Positions 1 through 11,099 of a DNA stretch of 64,000 nucleotides are shown in pieces (position 1 is the first letter of the stretch; each line of letters starts with the position of its first letter). A model generated the notes under the pieces. That model ran no database searches and had not been told where the DNA came from. It saw only the letters and a list, made by a program, of their open reading frames with translations. Made by a program: the position numbers and the translations under genes. The stretch is from assembly GCA_017893485.1 (NCBI GenBank), contig CM030364.1, positions 44,014,109 through 44,078,108 of the forward strand, read 5' to 3'. The stretch comes from Hemerocallis citrina. Lineage: Eukaryota; Streptophyta; Magnoliopsida; Asparagales; Asphodelaceae.

Positions 1-1478
1 TGATTTTAACTTTATTTAATCCACAGTCTCTGTTATTTAGAATATTTCGGCGTTCATCAAAATTGCATATCACAAGTTCTTACTAATATACTGTAAAATC
101 CGAATTAAATCTTTTTCCATCATGAATTTTATTCCAGTAGATGAAAATAAATTCTTAAATAATTAAACATAATTTTCTCCATGAATAGCACATTTCTACC
201 ATACAATTTGGTTAATGTGACATATTGCTAATGCATTTTTTTTGACATTATAATTTCATCAATCTCTACAACAATTCTTTACTCTTATTCATTTTCCAAC
301 CATAAAAATTTCATGTTAATTTATTCATTACTACATCATAACAAAACGTCCAATTTAGCATATAAAGCGACATAATCAATAAACTAATCTTTTGCACATA
401 ATTTATCATGCTACCAACAAAGATTTCTTCACACAATTTATAACCATATTGTACACAAATCTTGAATTTTACTAATAGCATCACACATAATTTTGCATAT
501 CAACCAATCAATCACATAGAGATCATCTTTTCAATTAAATGTGTATTCTTATTAGTCATTTTTCATGCATCATTACTCAATATAATACTAGCATAATTCC
601 TAATTAGAAATAAGGAAAATTAACTCACCTTGTATGGAGAGAACAAACTCAACTAGTAACAAAAGTCTTCTGCAACGAGATGCCTCTCCTCCTTGCACAA
701 GCGCGCACACGCCTCCAAGCCACCAAAACCGAATGCTTCCCTCCTTGAATAGCCGGCCTTCTCCTCCTTGGAAAAATGCAAGCACAATCCCACTCACAAC
801 TCAATCTTTTTAACTCACAACTACTACTAGATAATGCTATTAGACTATAGGTTTGGAAAGGATATTAAGCACAAAATAACTAGCCATGGAAGGGGGTATT
901 TATACTAAAAATCACATAGAATGGAGGGCTAGGATTAATTGGTTGGTTGTAGGATGGAGGGCTAGGATGAGAGTAGGAGTTGCAATAACTACCCACATCT
1001 AAGTAACCACCACCATGATCACCATTACACTTTTTGAATTCCCTCCAAAAGCACACAACCGACCAGGCATAAGGCATGCATTTTGCACGTGTACGTGTAG
1101 TGCACGTGCATGCAACTAGGCCCAAAAATTGTGCATTTGATTTTGTATAAAAATAAAATAGACTTTTAAATTGTATTCTACATGACAAGTTGTATAAAAA
1201 TATAGTCCATGGGATTTAGTTTATGGGCTAAAATAGTTATTTTAAAATAAAATCAATAAATTACATTTTGGGCTTTAAGGAAAAGGCTTTAAAATAAGGC
1301 TTCTATCTATTTAAAGAAAAAAAGCTTTTGTATAAAATAATTTGAAAACGCATACTTAAATATTTATACACATCACAATAAAAATAATTATAAGATTTAA
1401 TTCAATCAAAATATTGCACGTGCACTCTACGTACAAAATAAAATAATTTTTCATTAATTGAAAAATCAAGGTATTACA
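1..1478 (-). repeat. T1 3' LTR (partial)
   Basis: Nearly identical to 8487-9965. The minus-strand LTR starts TGTAATACC at 1478, right after the polypurine tract. The TATA box (plus 896-904) and the GC-richer leader with a splice donor, CAAG then GTGAGT (exon ends 629), are preserved here. The small ORFs seen in it on the minus strand recur in the other LTR and lie in the leader, so they are not genes. Confidence 0.93.
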
Positions 1479-1479
1479 A

Positions 1480-1491
1480 CACTCCCTCCTT
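1480..1491 (-). other. T1 polypurine tract
   Basis: On the minus strand the purine run AAGGAGGGAGTG lies just before the 3' LTR start TGTAATACC. This is the expected primer site for plus-strand DNA synthesis. T2 has the near-identical tract at 58126-58138. Confidence 0.8.
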
Positions 1492-1571
1492 AGAATAGTT
1501 CCGTCCCCGGAACTACAGTCAAGGGCGAGAAAACAAACACTCACAACAAAAGAAAAAATACAAAGATACAA

Positions 1572-2057
1572 TCAAGCAAAAAGTTCACGATAGTCCTTCA
1601 ACATCCTCTCCTCAGACTCCCAAGTAGCCTCTTCAACCAAATGGTTTCTCCAGACTACTTTGACCATCGGTATCGTCTTATTCCTCAAGACTTTCTCTCG
1701 ACGATCAACAATCTCGACAGGAGACTCGATGTAATTCATATCCAACTGCAAACCTTCCGGCAATTCAGGCAAATGATGACTCGAATCTGGAATATAACCT
1801 CTCAGCATAGACACATGAAAGACATTGTGCACCTGAGACAACTCTTCCGGTAATTCAAGCCGGTAAGCAGTTTTTCCGATCCTTTTCAATATCTTATACG
1901 GGCCTATAAACCTTGGGGCTAACTTCCCGCCTTTGCCAAATCGAACCACACCCTTACTGGGCAATACCTTCAGAAAGACGAAGTCACCAACCTCAAACTC
2001 AAGGTCCCTTCTCCGGTTGTCTGCATAGCTTTTCTGCCTGCTCTGAGCTTCTACCAA
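1572..2057 (-). pseudogene. T1 integrase C-terminal part with chromodomain
   Basis: 161 codons in the same frame as the RT/integrase segment upstream, from which it is separated by one TAG at about 2091-2093. It opens with the basic GPY-type integrase region (EVGDFVFLKV, then GPYKILKRIGKTAYRL) and ends in a chromodomain-like fold (PVEIVDRRE, WRNH, EEATWE). The chromodomain is thought to guide chromovirus integration to marked chromatin. The same position in T2 reads CAG, supporting a CAG-to-TAG mutation. The Met at 2057 is internal and not a true start. Confidence 0.88.
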
Positions 2058-2093
2058 CCTTTTCCTGATCAGAACAATCTTCTCAGAAGTTTG

Positions 2094-4283
2094 CTATACA
2101 AGCTCAGGACTAAACAACTGACGCTCCCCAACTTCATACCAACAAACAGGTGTTCTGCACTTCCTGCCATACAGAGCTTCGTACGGCGCCATCCCGATGC
2201 TAGCCTGAAAACTGTTGTTGTAGGCAAACTCTACCAAAGGTAAATGCCTTTCCCAATTGCCTCCAAAATCTAGTATACAACATCGAAGCATATCCTCAAG
2301 AATACGGTTGACTTTCTCGGTCTGCCCGTCGGTTTGCGGATGAAAAGCAGTGCTGAAATCTGTCTTGGTACCCAAAGCTGTCTGAAGACTCCTCCAGAAA
2401 TGCGAAGTAAACCGCGCATCTCGATCAGACACAATAGTTGACGGAACACCATGAAGCCGGACGATCTCGCCAACATACATCTCAGCCAACTTGTCCATCG
2501 AAGCAGTGAGTTTCATCGCCAAAAAGTGAGCGGACTTGGTTAGTCGATCGACTATAACCCAAATCGCATCATTGCCTTTAGAACTCTTAGGCAATCCCGT
2601 AATGAAATCCATACTGATGTTATCCCACTTCCATTCTGGAATAAGTAACGGTTGTAATAGACCTCCGGGTCTCTGATTCTCGGCTTTGACTTGCTGACAA
2701 ACCTCACACTTCGCCACAAATTCAGCCACATCCCGCTTCAAACCTGACCACCAGAAATGTTGTGTGATGTCTTTGTACATCTTAGTACTCCCAGGATGTA
2801 CCGACAAAAGACTAGCATGTGCCTCCTGAAGAATACTCTCTTTCAGGTCTGCCTGATTTGGAACACACAGCCTATCTCCGAACCACAGCACTCCATCCCT
2901 GATTTGAAATCCGGGCAACCTGCCAGCACTAACCTGCTCCTTCATCTCCAAAATATCAGCATCAACCTCTTCACTTGCAATGATCCTTCCATTCAGTATA
3001 GGCTGAAGCCTCAACTGAGCCAAAGGTGCTCCCAATCCTTGCAAGACAACCTCAATACCTGCTCGATCCAATTCCTCAATTAGATGCTTCTGAGTTGTAA
3101 TCAAACTGGCTAAACTGCTCTTGCGACTAAGTGCATCAGCCACAACATTAGCTTTCCCAGGATGATACTTGATCTCAAGTCGCATGTCCTCGAGCACTTC
3201 CAACCATCTCCGCTGCCTCAGATTCAGATCCCTCTGCTGATATATATACTTCAAGCTCTTGTGGTCCGTGTACATGTTCAACTTCTCACCGTACACGTAG
3301 TGCCTCCATTGCTTCAGAGCAAAGATAATCGCAGCCAACTCTAGATCATGAGTCGGGTAATTCTTCTCATGCGGTCGTAGTTGCCTAGACCCATAAGCGA
3401 TTACTCTTCCTTCTTGCATTAAGACACAACCAAGCCCATGATGTGAAGCATCGCTATAAACATCATACTCAACACCTGCTCTAGGCAAAGCCAAAATAGG
3501 TGCAGTAGTCAGTTTCTCTTTCAACTCCTGAAAGCTTGCCTCACATTGCTCAGTCCACTTGAAGCTCACATTCTTATTGGTCAGTCCAGTAAGCGGTACG
3601 GCTATCTGAGCATAACCTTGAATGAATCTCCTGTAGTATCCAGTCATTCTAAGAAAACTTCTGACTTCCTTCAGTGTAGTAGGCCTAGCCCAATCTCTCA
3701 CTGCCTCTATCTTCTGAGGGTCAGTTGCCACTCCCTCCTTAGAAAGTATGTGACCTAGGAATGCCACTTCAGATTTCCAGAAATCACACTTGGATAACTT
3801 GGCATACAACTTCTGCTCTTCCAGTTTCTTCAAAACTGCTGCCAGATGCTCGGTGTGCTCCTCCTCCGACTTGGAGTACACGAGGATATCGTCGATAAAC
3901 ACCACGACGAAAGAATCAATGAACGGCCTCAGAACTCTGTTCATCAAATCCATGAAGATTGCGGGTGCATTCGTCACTCCAAATGGCATAACTAAGAATT
4001 CGTGATGCCCATGTCGAGTTCTAAATGCAGTTTTGTGCATATCTTCAGCTTTCACTCGAACCTGGTGATATCCTGATCGAAGATCTATTTTGGAGAATAC
4101 AGCTGCTCCTTGTAGACGATCGAACAAGTCATCAATTCGAGGAATAGGATACTTATTCTGAACAGTGACCTTATTCAGCTCCCGGTAGTCGATACACATT
4201 CTCATCGATCCATCCTTCTTCTTTACCAAAAGCACTGGTGCTCCCCAAGGTGACGCACTAGGTTGAATAAAGCCTTTCTCCAA
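2094..4283 (-). pseudogene. T1 pol: reverse transcriptase, RNase H and integrase core
   Basis: A 729-codon open stretch. The RT domain (about residues 1-190) keeps the catalytic FIDD box followed by [10 protein letters not shown]. RNase H (about 270-390) shows [11 protein letters not shown] and [10 protein letters not shown]. Integrase follows with a zinc-binding HHCC region ([11 protein letters not shown]) and the DDE core ([34 protein letters not shown]). It is in one frame with the protease upstream and the chromodomain piece downstream. TAG codons at 4284-4295 and 4314-4316 cut it from the protease. One of these codons is CAG in T2. Domain residues are otherwise intact, so decay is recent. 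Confidence 0.95.
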
Positions 4284-4313
4284 TAATTCCTCAATCTACC
4301 GTTTCACCTCATC

Positions 4314-5006
4314 CTATTCCACTAGAGCCATCCTATACGGTGCCTTAGAAATGGGTGCACTTCCCGGTTGAACAGTGATGCTGAACTCTACATCACGATG
4401 CGGGGGTAACCCAGGAAAATCATCCAAGAACACAGTCGGATAATCCCGAACCACAGGAATCACTTGCACTTCCATAGGAGTCTCTTCCTTGCGGATAGCT
4501 GCCACCAGCCTAGAACATTTCTGCTTCCCTTGGAAAGTGACTTCAGGTCCACCTGGAGCCTTCACTGTTACCGTCTTGGTCTTACACTCGATGCTTGCAC
4601 TGTACACCGACATCCAATCAATGCCAATGATAACATCGACTCCCAAGATAGTCAGCTCGATCAGATCAATCCCAAAGATTCGATCCCCAATCACAATCTC
4701 ACAATCAGCATAATACCGATCAGTGGTCAAAGTTTCTCCTGATGGAGTAGCTACTGCCAAGATCTTGCCTAGAAAAATCTTCGGTTCAACTTCCAACACT
4801 TTAGCAAATTTAGGAGACACAAAAGTATGAGAGGATCCAGTATCGAACAACACAACAGCTTTCATTCCATTAAGATAAAGTTCGCCTGTTACATAATACA
4901 CACTCATTACGTAACCGTTTAACAATATGAGCGGGAAGAAGAGATGACAAAAACCACTAAACATCAGCCCTCGTACCAGTGATGACATGATCGACCTCAT
5001 CAGCAT
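4314..5006 (-). pseudogene. T1 aspartic protease and pol N-terminus
   Basis: The retroviral-type aspartic protease signature DTGSSHTF is followed by the flap-side region VDVIIGIDWM. It is in the same frame as RT but in a different frame from gag, overlapping the gag 3' end by 50 nt. The two could be joined by frameshifting in the overlap or by removal of a 91-nt GT-AG intron (4976-4886), which fuses the frames exactly. It ends in a TAG shortly before the RT start region (APYRMA motif). The listed start is simply the first Met; the product would be a domain of Gag-Pol. Confidence 0.88.
4886..4976 (-). other. Candidate short intron at the T1 gag-protease boundary
   Basis: On the minus strand a GT (after ATCACTG) and an AG (TATGTAACAG) bound 91 nt. 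Splicing them joins the gag frame (first codon base at 4977) to the protease frame (next codon at 4883) with no frame error. T2 has an AT-rich, stop-filled segment at the same place with matching GT and AG. Programmed frameshifting in the 50-nt overlap is the alternative. Confidence 0.5.
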
Positions 5007-6039
5007 CAGCTTCTGTCAAGGCAAATACCCGCCCTAGTTGGTACGGCCTCTTTCCAGTCTGCTGCGTTGGTGCGTTGCTATTTCCATTCTGTGGTTTGAG
5101 ACATTGAGATCGGTAATGTCCCGTTTCACCACAGTTGAAGCAAGTCACCGCAGGAGGTCTCACCACATTGTTCCCAGGTCCTCCAGCCACACTAACAGCG
5201 TTCGCCCCTGTCGGTTTGAACCTTTGTGCAGATGGTTGCCCCTTGAAACTCCCAGAATGTGCAGGCCTCTTTCCAGACTGCCAGTTGTTCCTCCGGTTTT
5301 GAACAACATGGAACTGCTCCATATCTACTTCTGTCGCTGCTGCCCTCTTGACCAACTTGTCGAATCTTCTGATACCAAGAGGTATCATCCGGGACCTCAA
5401 GCTCGGTCTCAGTCCATGCTCGAACTTACGAGCCTTCTTAGCCTCATCCATCACCAATTCCGGAGCATACCTAGAGAGCTGAGTAAACCTGGTCTCATAC
5501 TCCCTCACTGACATGCCGCCTTGCTGTAGCGACAAAAACTCCATAGCCTTCTTCTCTTGAACATCGGAGGGGAAATAGTGACTGCGGAATTCTTCCAGAA
5601 ATTCCTCCCAGCCAAGCACTATACCTCCCATAGCCCTCTTCATCGACTGCCACCAAACAGCCGCGTCCTTCTCAAATTGCAAAGTCGTCAACTTGACCTT
5701 ACTGCCTTCTGGGGTCTCCAACACCTCAAAGATCGTCTCCACTTGACGAATCCAGTTGTCAGCCGCATCTGGGTCTGACTTTTCCCCGAATACAGGTGGT
5801 TTCATTCGTTTGAACGATTCCACTAGTTTAATCGCCTCGGGCACCGGATTCGCCGGTCCCCTTCCTTGGTTCATAGCCACTGCATTGAGCATCTGGTAGA
5901 CCCTCGCAAGTTCCTTTTCCAGATCCAACCCTTCACCATTCCTAGCTCCTCTTCTCGATATATTCTGATGCAAAAGATCCATTAAATTCGAAGTATAAGA
6001 CAAGAATTTTAAATCAACATGCATTTCATTGAATTCCAA
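4957..6039 (-). pseudogene. T1 gag polyprotein
   Basis: The Retrotrans_gag capsid domain occupies about residues 100-220 (PPVFGEKSDPDAADNWI, WWQSMKR, EEFRSHYFP, SVREYETRFTQLSRYAPEL). A CCHC zinc knuckle, CFNCGETGHYRSQC, follows near residue 300. By comparison with T2 gag the natural start should be at 5959-5961, just after an AG acceptor, but that codon is ATA here, so the start is probably lost by G-to-A. The open frame begins upstream at 6039 by chance. The body is otherwise open. It packages element RNA into virus-like particles. Confidence 0.9.
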
Positions 6040-6107
6040 ACTTTATACATTCGAATTGAAAAACATTTCTTGACATCAGAATGAAAGATAGTAGAAGCAA
6101 CAACAGT

Positions 6108-6530
6108 CTAACTCCTACGGTTCCTCTTCGCTTCTCGAAGTTCTCCCCGTAGTTCATCAACTTCATCCTTCAGCACATCGGTCAAATTCCTCCTCTTCTC
6201 GAGTTCCCATATACGATGACTAAGAACAGAATAGTCGTCCTTCCGCTTTGCCAGCTAAGCCTCCAATAATCCGACTCTCTCTCGCAGTGTTTCTACCTGC
6301 CTCTGAAGAGAAGTCACAAGACTATTCGGAACTGGTTCTTCTTCTTCGTCAGAAGAATCATCAGATGAATCCGGAGGTGGGGTAATCTCTCGGGATTCAG
6401 GCCATTCTTCTCCGTCAGAATCTGCTTGCCCTGGGTAGTACTCGTCCTCAAAATCTACCTGTCTAGGATGGTACTCTTCCTCAATGATATGCTAGTCGTC
6501 ATCTCCAGCAGGGTCGAAGTGGTCAGCCAT
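6108..6530 (-). pseudogene. T1 leader ORF: acidic, coiled-coil protein between PBS and gag
   Basis: Read by hand: 140 codons plus stop. ATG at 6530 has a good plant context (AAG ATG GC). Only two interruptions occur, both TAG, at 6494-6492 (codon 13) and 6257-6255 (codon 92), like the pol ambers. Residues ~15-75 are acidic and Pro/Ser-rich (DDSSDEEEEP). Residues ~78-135 show heptad-like Leu/Val spacing typical of a coiled coil (LQRQVETLRERVGLLEA, LKDEVDELRGELREA). The C-terminus is basic (KRNRRS). I do not recognise the family. Extra ORFs before gag are known in Ogre elements, but I recall none like this in Tekay. T2 has no room for it. It would be removed by the predicted leader intron. Confidence 0.6.
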
Positions 6531-6684
6531 CTTAGAAATAGAGAGGAAGAAGCATAAGTCTTAGAGCAACACAAATGTAAGTCACTTACATTTAAATCTC
6601 TAGACTCAAACACACACTCTAATGTCCACTTCTGGGTGTCGTTCCTTATAAATTTGTACAAGTGTGAAAAGCGTAGAAAACGTG

Positions 6685-6696
6685 GCTCTGATACCA
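6685..6696 (-). other. T1 primer binding site (initiator Met tRNA)
   Basis: The minus strand reads TGGTATCAGAGC three bases (gag) after the LTR end GGCGTTACA. This is the standard plant retrotransposon PBS complementary to the 3' end of initiator tRNA-Met. It fixes the LTR boundary at 6700. Confidence 0.92.
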
Positions 6697-8249
6697 CTCT
6701 GTAACGCCCCGAATCCCAAATACATTGAATTCGAGATGTTCTACAGGATCTTTTCACTTCCTTTAGTACAATTTTACAAGAAAATTTAAACTTTTCTCTT
6801 TACATCAGAGTTTACATCAATATTACATTTTACATTGCACAGCGGAAGTAAAATTTTACAACAATGAAACAAATGTACAACAACATTGAATAATCTTTAA
6901 GCATTTGTTCCTCTTTATTCTTTATCAAGCCAATTACCTGCATATAAGACTGTGGGTACGTCAGTTTATTCAACCGACGATCATTATACACGGCCATCCT
7001 CTCTATGCCGGAAATAGTATAACTTAATTTTCCATATTTAGCAAACACAAACTTGTTACAAATCAAACTAAAGGGACTACCCTATTGATGTCGTGTTGTG
7101 ATTGTGCACTTAGTCCTTAATGTAGTTATTTATGTTACATGACACTAATGCGCACTTGTTCGGATTCTATGCATCCCATACTGTATAGGTCCGAGGGCAA
7201 GCCCTTATTCGTTCTTCATCTTTGTAGGGTTCAATCCCTCGTTATGTCTTAATCTACTACTGTAATTACGGTAGTGTCTTAGATGTCCTATGATCTACGA
7301 GCCCATGTCCAGGCAGCCTGGAAGGAAATCCCACGCACTGACACGACGCATCGAGCAGGCAACCTATGGACAATTCAACCTCCGCCATGGAACAATGACA
7401 CCACCCATAGCCACTCGAACATCCTACAAGCGTCGCCACCGGGATGATAATTCTGGAGTAGGTCCCACGCCATGTCTTGACGCATCAAGCAGGCAGCCTG
7501 TGGATCGCTCTCACACCTCTAATCCGATGGCCCCCATACTCGTGTTTTTCTTCTACTTTCATCACGTCTCCACTATGTACTAATCCTTAGTTGTTATCAA
7601 AATCATGAACAAAAATCGAAGCTCTAGAGTTAGCCTCTCCACTAAACCGGACTTATTCATTCATTTCAACATGACCAACCTTGGTCTTTCTTTTCAAATT
7701 TCATTTCATTTCATTTCCAAATGCCGAGGGAGACTTAGCTACTCTTTTATTTCAATTTTCAAATCACAATTTCCAACTCATAAATTCCCCATGTTGAGTT
7801 CTCATACTCACATGTATATTCTCTTTTCAAATCATGATTTCTAATTTGTTCAAAATGTCCATAACTGTACATGAATTTCATATGCTTTATCAATTATCAC
7901 TTCATATCAAAATTTCGCATCACAAACAAATATTCACAATTCATATTTTCCACATTATTCTCAAATGAGAATAAATTGCATTATGTCACACAATAAAATT
8001 TCTTTTTGCCAAATTAATCTTCTAATCATTCATTTCAATTTATTCTTGTAAGTTATAATTTCACATCAATAAACATATAGAACCATAGTTCTATTTATGC
8101 ATTTTATCTCCAAATCATAGTTTATTTCATTCAAACAATCCCCAAATCATTTTTATAAAGTCCCTTACATTTTTAGGAGAATAACCATATTTTTTTCATA
8201 ATTTTTGGACAATTAAAACCCCCCAAAAAATAATTTTTTCATTCCTGCC

Positions 8250-8320
8250 GACAGCAAGAATCGAACCCAGCACCACAGGAAAACAACCGAAAGCCACAAC
8301 CGCTAGGCCGATTGCCGCTG
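8250..8320 (-). other. tRNA-like block 1 in T1 LTR (Pol III box A/B-like)
   Basis: Minus strand: a box-A-like GGCCTAGCGGTTG (about 8313-8300) and, about 30 nt downstream, a box-B-like GGGTTCGATTC (8268-8258). The order and orientation fit a tRNA gene, resembling Leu/Ser-type box A, but no full cloverleaf was derived. It could be a SINE head or tRNA pseudogene trapped in the LTR. Confidence 0.4.
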
Positions 8321-8404
8321 GCGATATAAAGAGAAGGCAGAGAATATTTATTACTCTCTGTCGCTGATTCTTATGTTTTTAAAAAAAGTAAACAGATGTA
8401 TGCC

Positions 8405-8470
8405 ACAGGGGTTCGAACCAGTCACCCCGGGAAGCCCAACCGCACAACATGACCACTTGAGCTATCTGCT
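8405..8470 (-). other. tRNA-like block 2 in T1 LTR (Pol III box A/B-like)
   Basis: Minus strand: TAGCTCAAGTGG (8464-8453) is close to box A, and GGTTCGAACCC (8419-8409) is a full box-B match. The spacing of about 33 nt is tRNA-like. It lies ~140 bp from block 1 in the same orientation as the element. Confidence 0.45.
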
Positions 8471-9108
8471 CAGATTGTCACTAGTATGATTTTAACTTTA
8501 TTTAATCCACAGTCTCTGTTATTTAGAATATTTCGGCGTTCATCAAAATTGCATATCACAAGTTCTTACTAATATACTGTAAAATCCGAATTAAATTTTT
8601 TTCCATCATGAATTTTATTCCGGTAGATGAAAATAAATTCTTAAATAATTAAACATAATTTTCTCCATGAATAGCACATTTCTACCATACAATTTGGTTA
8701 ATGTGACATATTGCTAATGCATTTTTTTTGACATTATAATTTCATCAATCTCTACAACAATTCTTTACTCTTATTCATTTTCCAACCATAAAAATTTAAT
8801 GTTAATTTATTCATTACTACGTCATAACAAAATGTCCAATTTAACATATAAAGCGACATAATCAATAAACTAATCTTTTGCACATAATTTATCATGCTAC
8901 CAACAAAGATTTCTTCACACAATTTATAACCATATTGCACACAAATCTTGAATTTTACTAATAGCATCACACATAATTTTGCATATCAACCAATCAATCA
9001 CATAGAGATCATCTTTTCAATTAAATGTGTATTCTTATTAGTCATTTTTCTTGCATCATTATTCAATATAATACTAGCATAATTCCTAATTAGAAATAAG
9101 GAAAATTA

Positions 9109-9393
9109 ACCCACCTTGTATGGAGAGAAAAAACTCAACTAGTAACGAAAGTCTTTTGCAACGAAATGCCTCTCCTCCTTGCACAAGCGCGCACACGCCT
9201 CCAAGCCACCAAAACCGAATGCTTCCCTCCTTGAATAGCCGGCCTTCTCCTCCTTGGAAAAATGCAAGCACAATCCCACTCACAACTCAATCTTTTTAAC
9301 TCACAACTACTACTAGATAATGCTATTAGACTATAGGTTTGGAAAGGATATTAAGAACAAAATAACTAGCCATGGGAGGGGGTATTTATACTA
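9109..9393 (-). promoter_or_regulatory. T1 LTR promoter and leader with splice donor
   Basis: On the minus strand a TATA box (TATAAATACC, 9390-9381) precedes a GC-richer leader. The leader ends in a splice donor, CATACAAG then GTGGGT, with the exon ending at 9115. The 3' LTR copy has the stronger GTGAGT. Transcription is expected to start about 30 bp below the TATA box, giving a ~240 nt leader exon. The best acceptor candidate is CATCAG at 5965, just before the gag start position. Confidence 0.55.
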
Positions 9394-9965
9394 AAAATCA
9401 CATAGAATGGAGGGTTAGGATTAATTGGTTGGTTGTAGGATGGAGGGCTAGGATGAGAGTAGGAGTTGCAATAACTACCCACATCTAAGTAACCACCACC
9501 ATGATCACCATTACACTTTTTGAATTCCCTCCAAAAGCACACAACCGGCCAGGCATAAGGCATGCATTTTGCACGTGTACGTGTAGTGCACGTGCATGCA
9601 ACTAGGCCCAAAAATTGTGCATTTGATTTTGTATAAAAATAAAATAGTCTTTTAAATTGTATTCTACATGACAAGTTGTATAAAAATATAGTCCATGGGA
9701 TTTAGTTTATGGGCTAAAATAGTTATTTTAAAATAAAATCAATAAATTACATTTTGGGCTTTAAGGAAAAGGCTTTAAAATAAGGCTTCTATCTATTTAA
9801 AGAAAAAAAAGCTTTTGTATAAAATAATTTGAAAACGCATACTTAAATATTTATACACATCACAATAAAAATAATTATAAGATTTAATTCAACCAAAATA
9901 TTGCACGTGCACTCTACGTGCAAAATAAAATAATTTTTCATTAATTGAAAAATCAGGGTATTACA

Positions 9966-10700
9966 GTTCTGCTCCATGAGATCCTTCTAAGCTGCCTCGG
10001 CCAGCTGGACCTGTTGAAGGAGCATTTCCATCATCTCCTCAATTCAGCTCCACTAATGGCTGCCTGCAAGAAACAACCAATATACTTAGTGAAATCAGAT
10101 GATGGTAGAAGAGATCATTAAAAGGTTAACGATGAACGAGGGTCCTCACCAGAACGGAAGCTTGGGCCCAATGGCCATAAACCTCCTCATCCTACTCTTT
10201 CTTCAAAGCCTTCCGATCACGGGGAGTAGCAAGGTGGTCAACCATCTGCTGAGCATTGGGGCGGTCTGCCAATAAGTCCACTTCTGTCACGGACCAGAAA
10301 GATGCCCAAACCTTCGCAAGCGGTGGCGGTTTTGGAAACACTACGGCATTCTTCATCAAGGGGACCAGAGGCTTAGAGACCTCTTTATTCATGACTACTC
10401 TACTTTCCTTAGCCTTTGGAGACTCGATCTCTCTAGACCTCTTCTTCTTTAGGGACTCTGACTCCAGAGAAGGGGGATGCCTTTACACTAAGGTCTGAGC
10501 CTACGACAATGCCTCTGCCTTGTTTTGCGCTCTCAACTCCGCGTGCCTCGCCTTCAACAGTTCGTCCGACACCATTATCAATGGCCGAAATAGGATATGA
10601 GGGAGTAGAGATGCAAATGGTGGAGATAAAAGTGAAGCAAGTGGGCGGGAATGAAGGCATTGGGAAGAATGTATAGGGGAAAAAAGATATCAATCACTAT
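9966..10700 (-). pseudogene. Tat-element antisense ORF remnant, copy A (C-terminal part)
   Basis: Minus-strand open pieces read as a degraded coiled-coil-containing protein: a Lys/Glu-rich part (KKKRSREI), then AKVWASFWSVTEVDLLADRP, then after an apparent GT splice donor a helical EMLLQQVQLAEAA segment. Exon ends resemble copy B near 12430-12480 (both end in CCCAAGCTTCCGT followed by a GT donor), so the two are paralogous. T1 truncates it at 9965. Stops and frame changes make it non-functional. No function is known to me. Confidence 0.4.
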
Positions 10701-10779
10701 GACAAGCACGTGATGCCACATCTCACGAGAACTCGCACGTAAAGCATGCACGTGACCTAAAATAACTCAACTCCCCTCA

Positions 10780-10960
10780 TTTCGTCATCCTTGGAATGAC
10801 ATCCCCACTCCGAGCCATTCTCGGATTTTCTCTGCAACAAGGCTTCATCCTCGGAATGGCATCCCCACTCCAAGCCACTAGCAAATTTTCTCTGAAACAA
10901 GGCTTCATCCTCGGAATGGTATCCTGACTCCGAGTCCCTCACAGATTACTCCACGATGAG
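10780..10960 (+). repeat. Three tandem ~62-bp repeats, same family as 14505-15240
   Basis: Units open with TGGCATCCCCACTCCGAGCC-type sequence and contain GATTTTCTCTGCAACAAGGC. The unit matches the larger array before the Tat 3' LTR, so it is probably the 3' UTR repeat block of copy A. The apparent minus-strand ORF across it only reflects the repeat length. Confidence 0.7.
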
Positions 10961-11099
10961 GCTCCCTCCTCCATAACTAGGTCCTCTCCTCACCTCAGAC
11001 TGCATCCTCCATGGGACAACACCATACATTGCCAAGAAACAAGGCATGCACAAATGTACTTATTATCCAGTGACAAGAGGGTACATTCGCGAAGTTACA

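Larger units (their letters stand above)
1..9965 (-). mobile_element. T1: Tekay-like Ty3/gypsy chromovirus, left end outside window
   Basis: In minus-strand order: 5' LTR (9965-6700), Met-type PBS, leader ORF, gag, protease, RT, RNase H, integrase with C-terminal chromodomain, PPT, and a 3' LTR truncated by the window edge. The chromodomain and domain order place it among chromoviruses; the very long LTRs suggest Tekay/Del. The 1478 bp of 3' LTR in view match 8487-9965 with about two dozen substitutions and one 1-bp indel (hand count, ~98.4% identity), so it is a fairly recent insertion. All five stop codons inside its reading frames are TAG. It inserted into the Tat-like element to its right; the flanking 5 bp at 9966-9970 is gttct, but the other TSD copy is outside the window. 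Confidence 0.93.
6700..9965 (-). repeat. T1 5' LTR (3266 bp)
   Basis: Starts TGTAATACC at 9965 and ends GGCGTTACA at 6700 on the minus strand, giving canonical TG...CA ends. The promoter is in the right third, a splice donor follows the leader, and a long AT-rich U5 runs to the PBS. Within U5 are two tRNA-like blocks (8250-8320, 8405-8470) and a duplicated module with GCAGGCAGCCTGTGGA-like sequence (about 7310-7385 and 7465-7510). No protein gene is supported inside it. Confidence 0.93.

Noticed and set aside
600..797. 65-codon minus ORF in the T1 leader, also at 9086-9283
   Set aside because: It could be a leader uORF, but it runs over the splice donor and has no recognisable content.
880..1188. 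102-codon minus ORF, also at 9366-9674
   Set aside because: Present in both T1 LTRs over the promoter and TATA region, so it is LTR sequence, not a gene.
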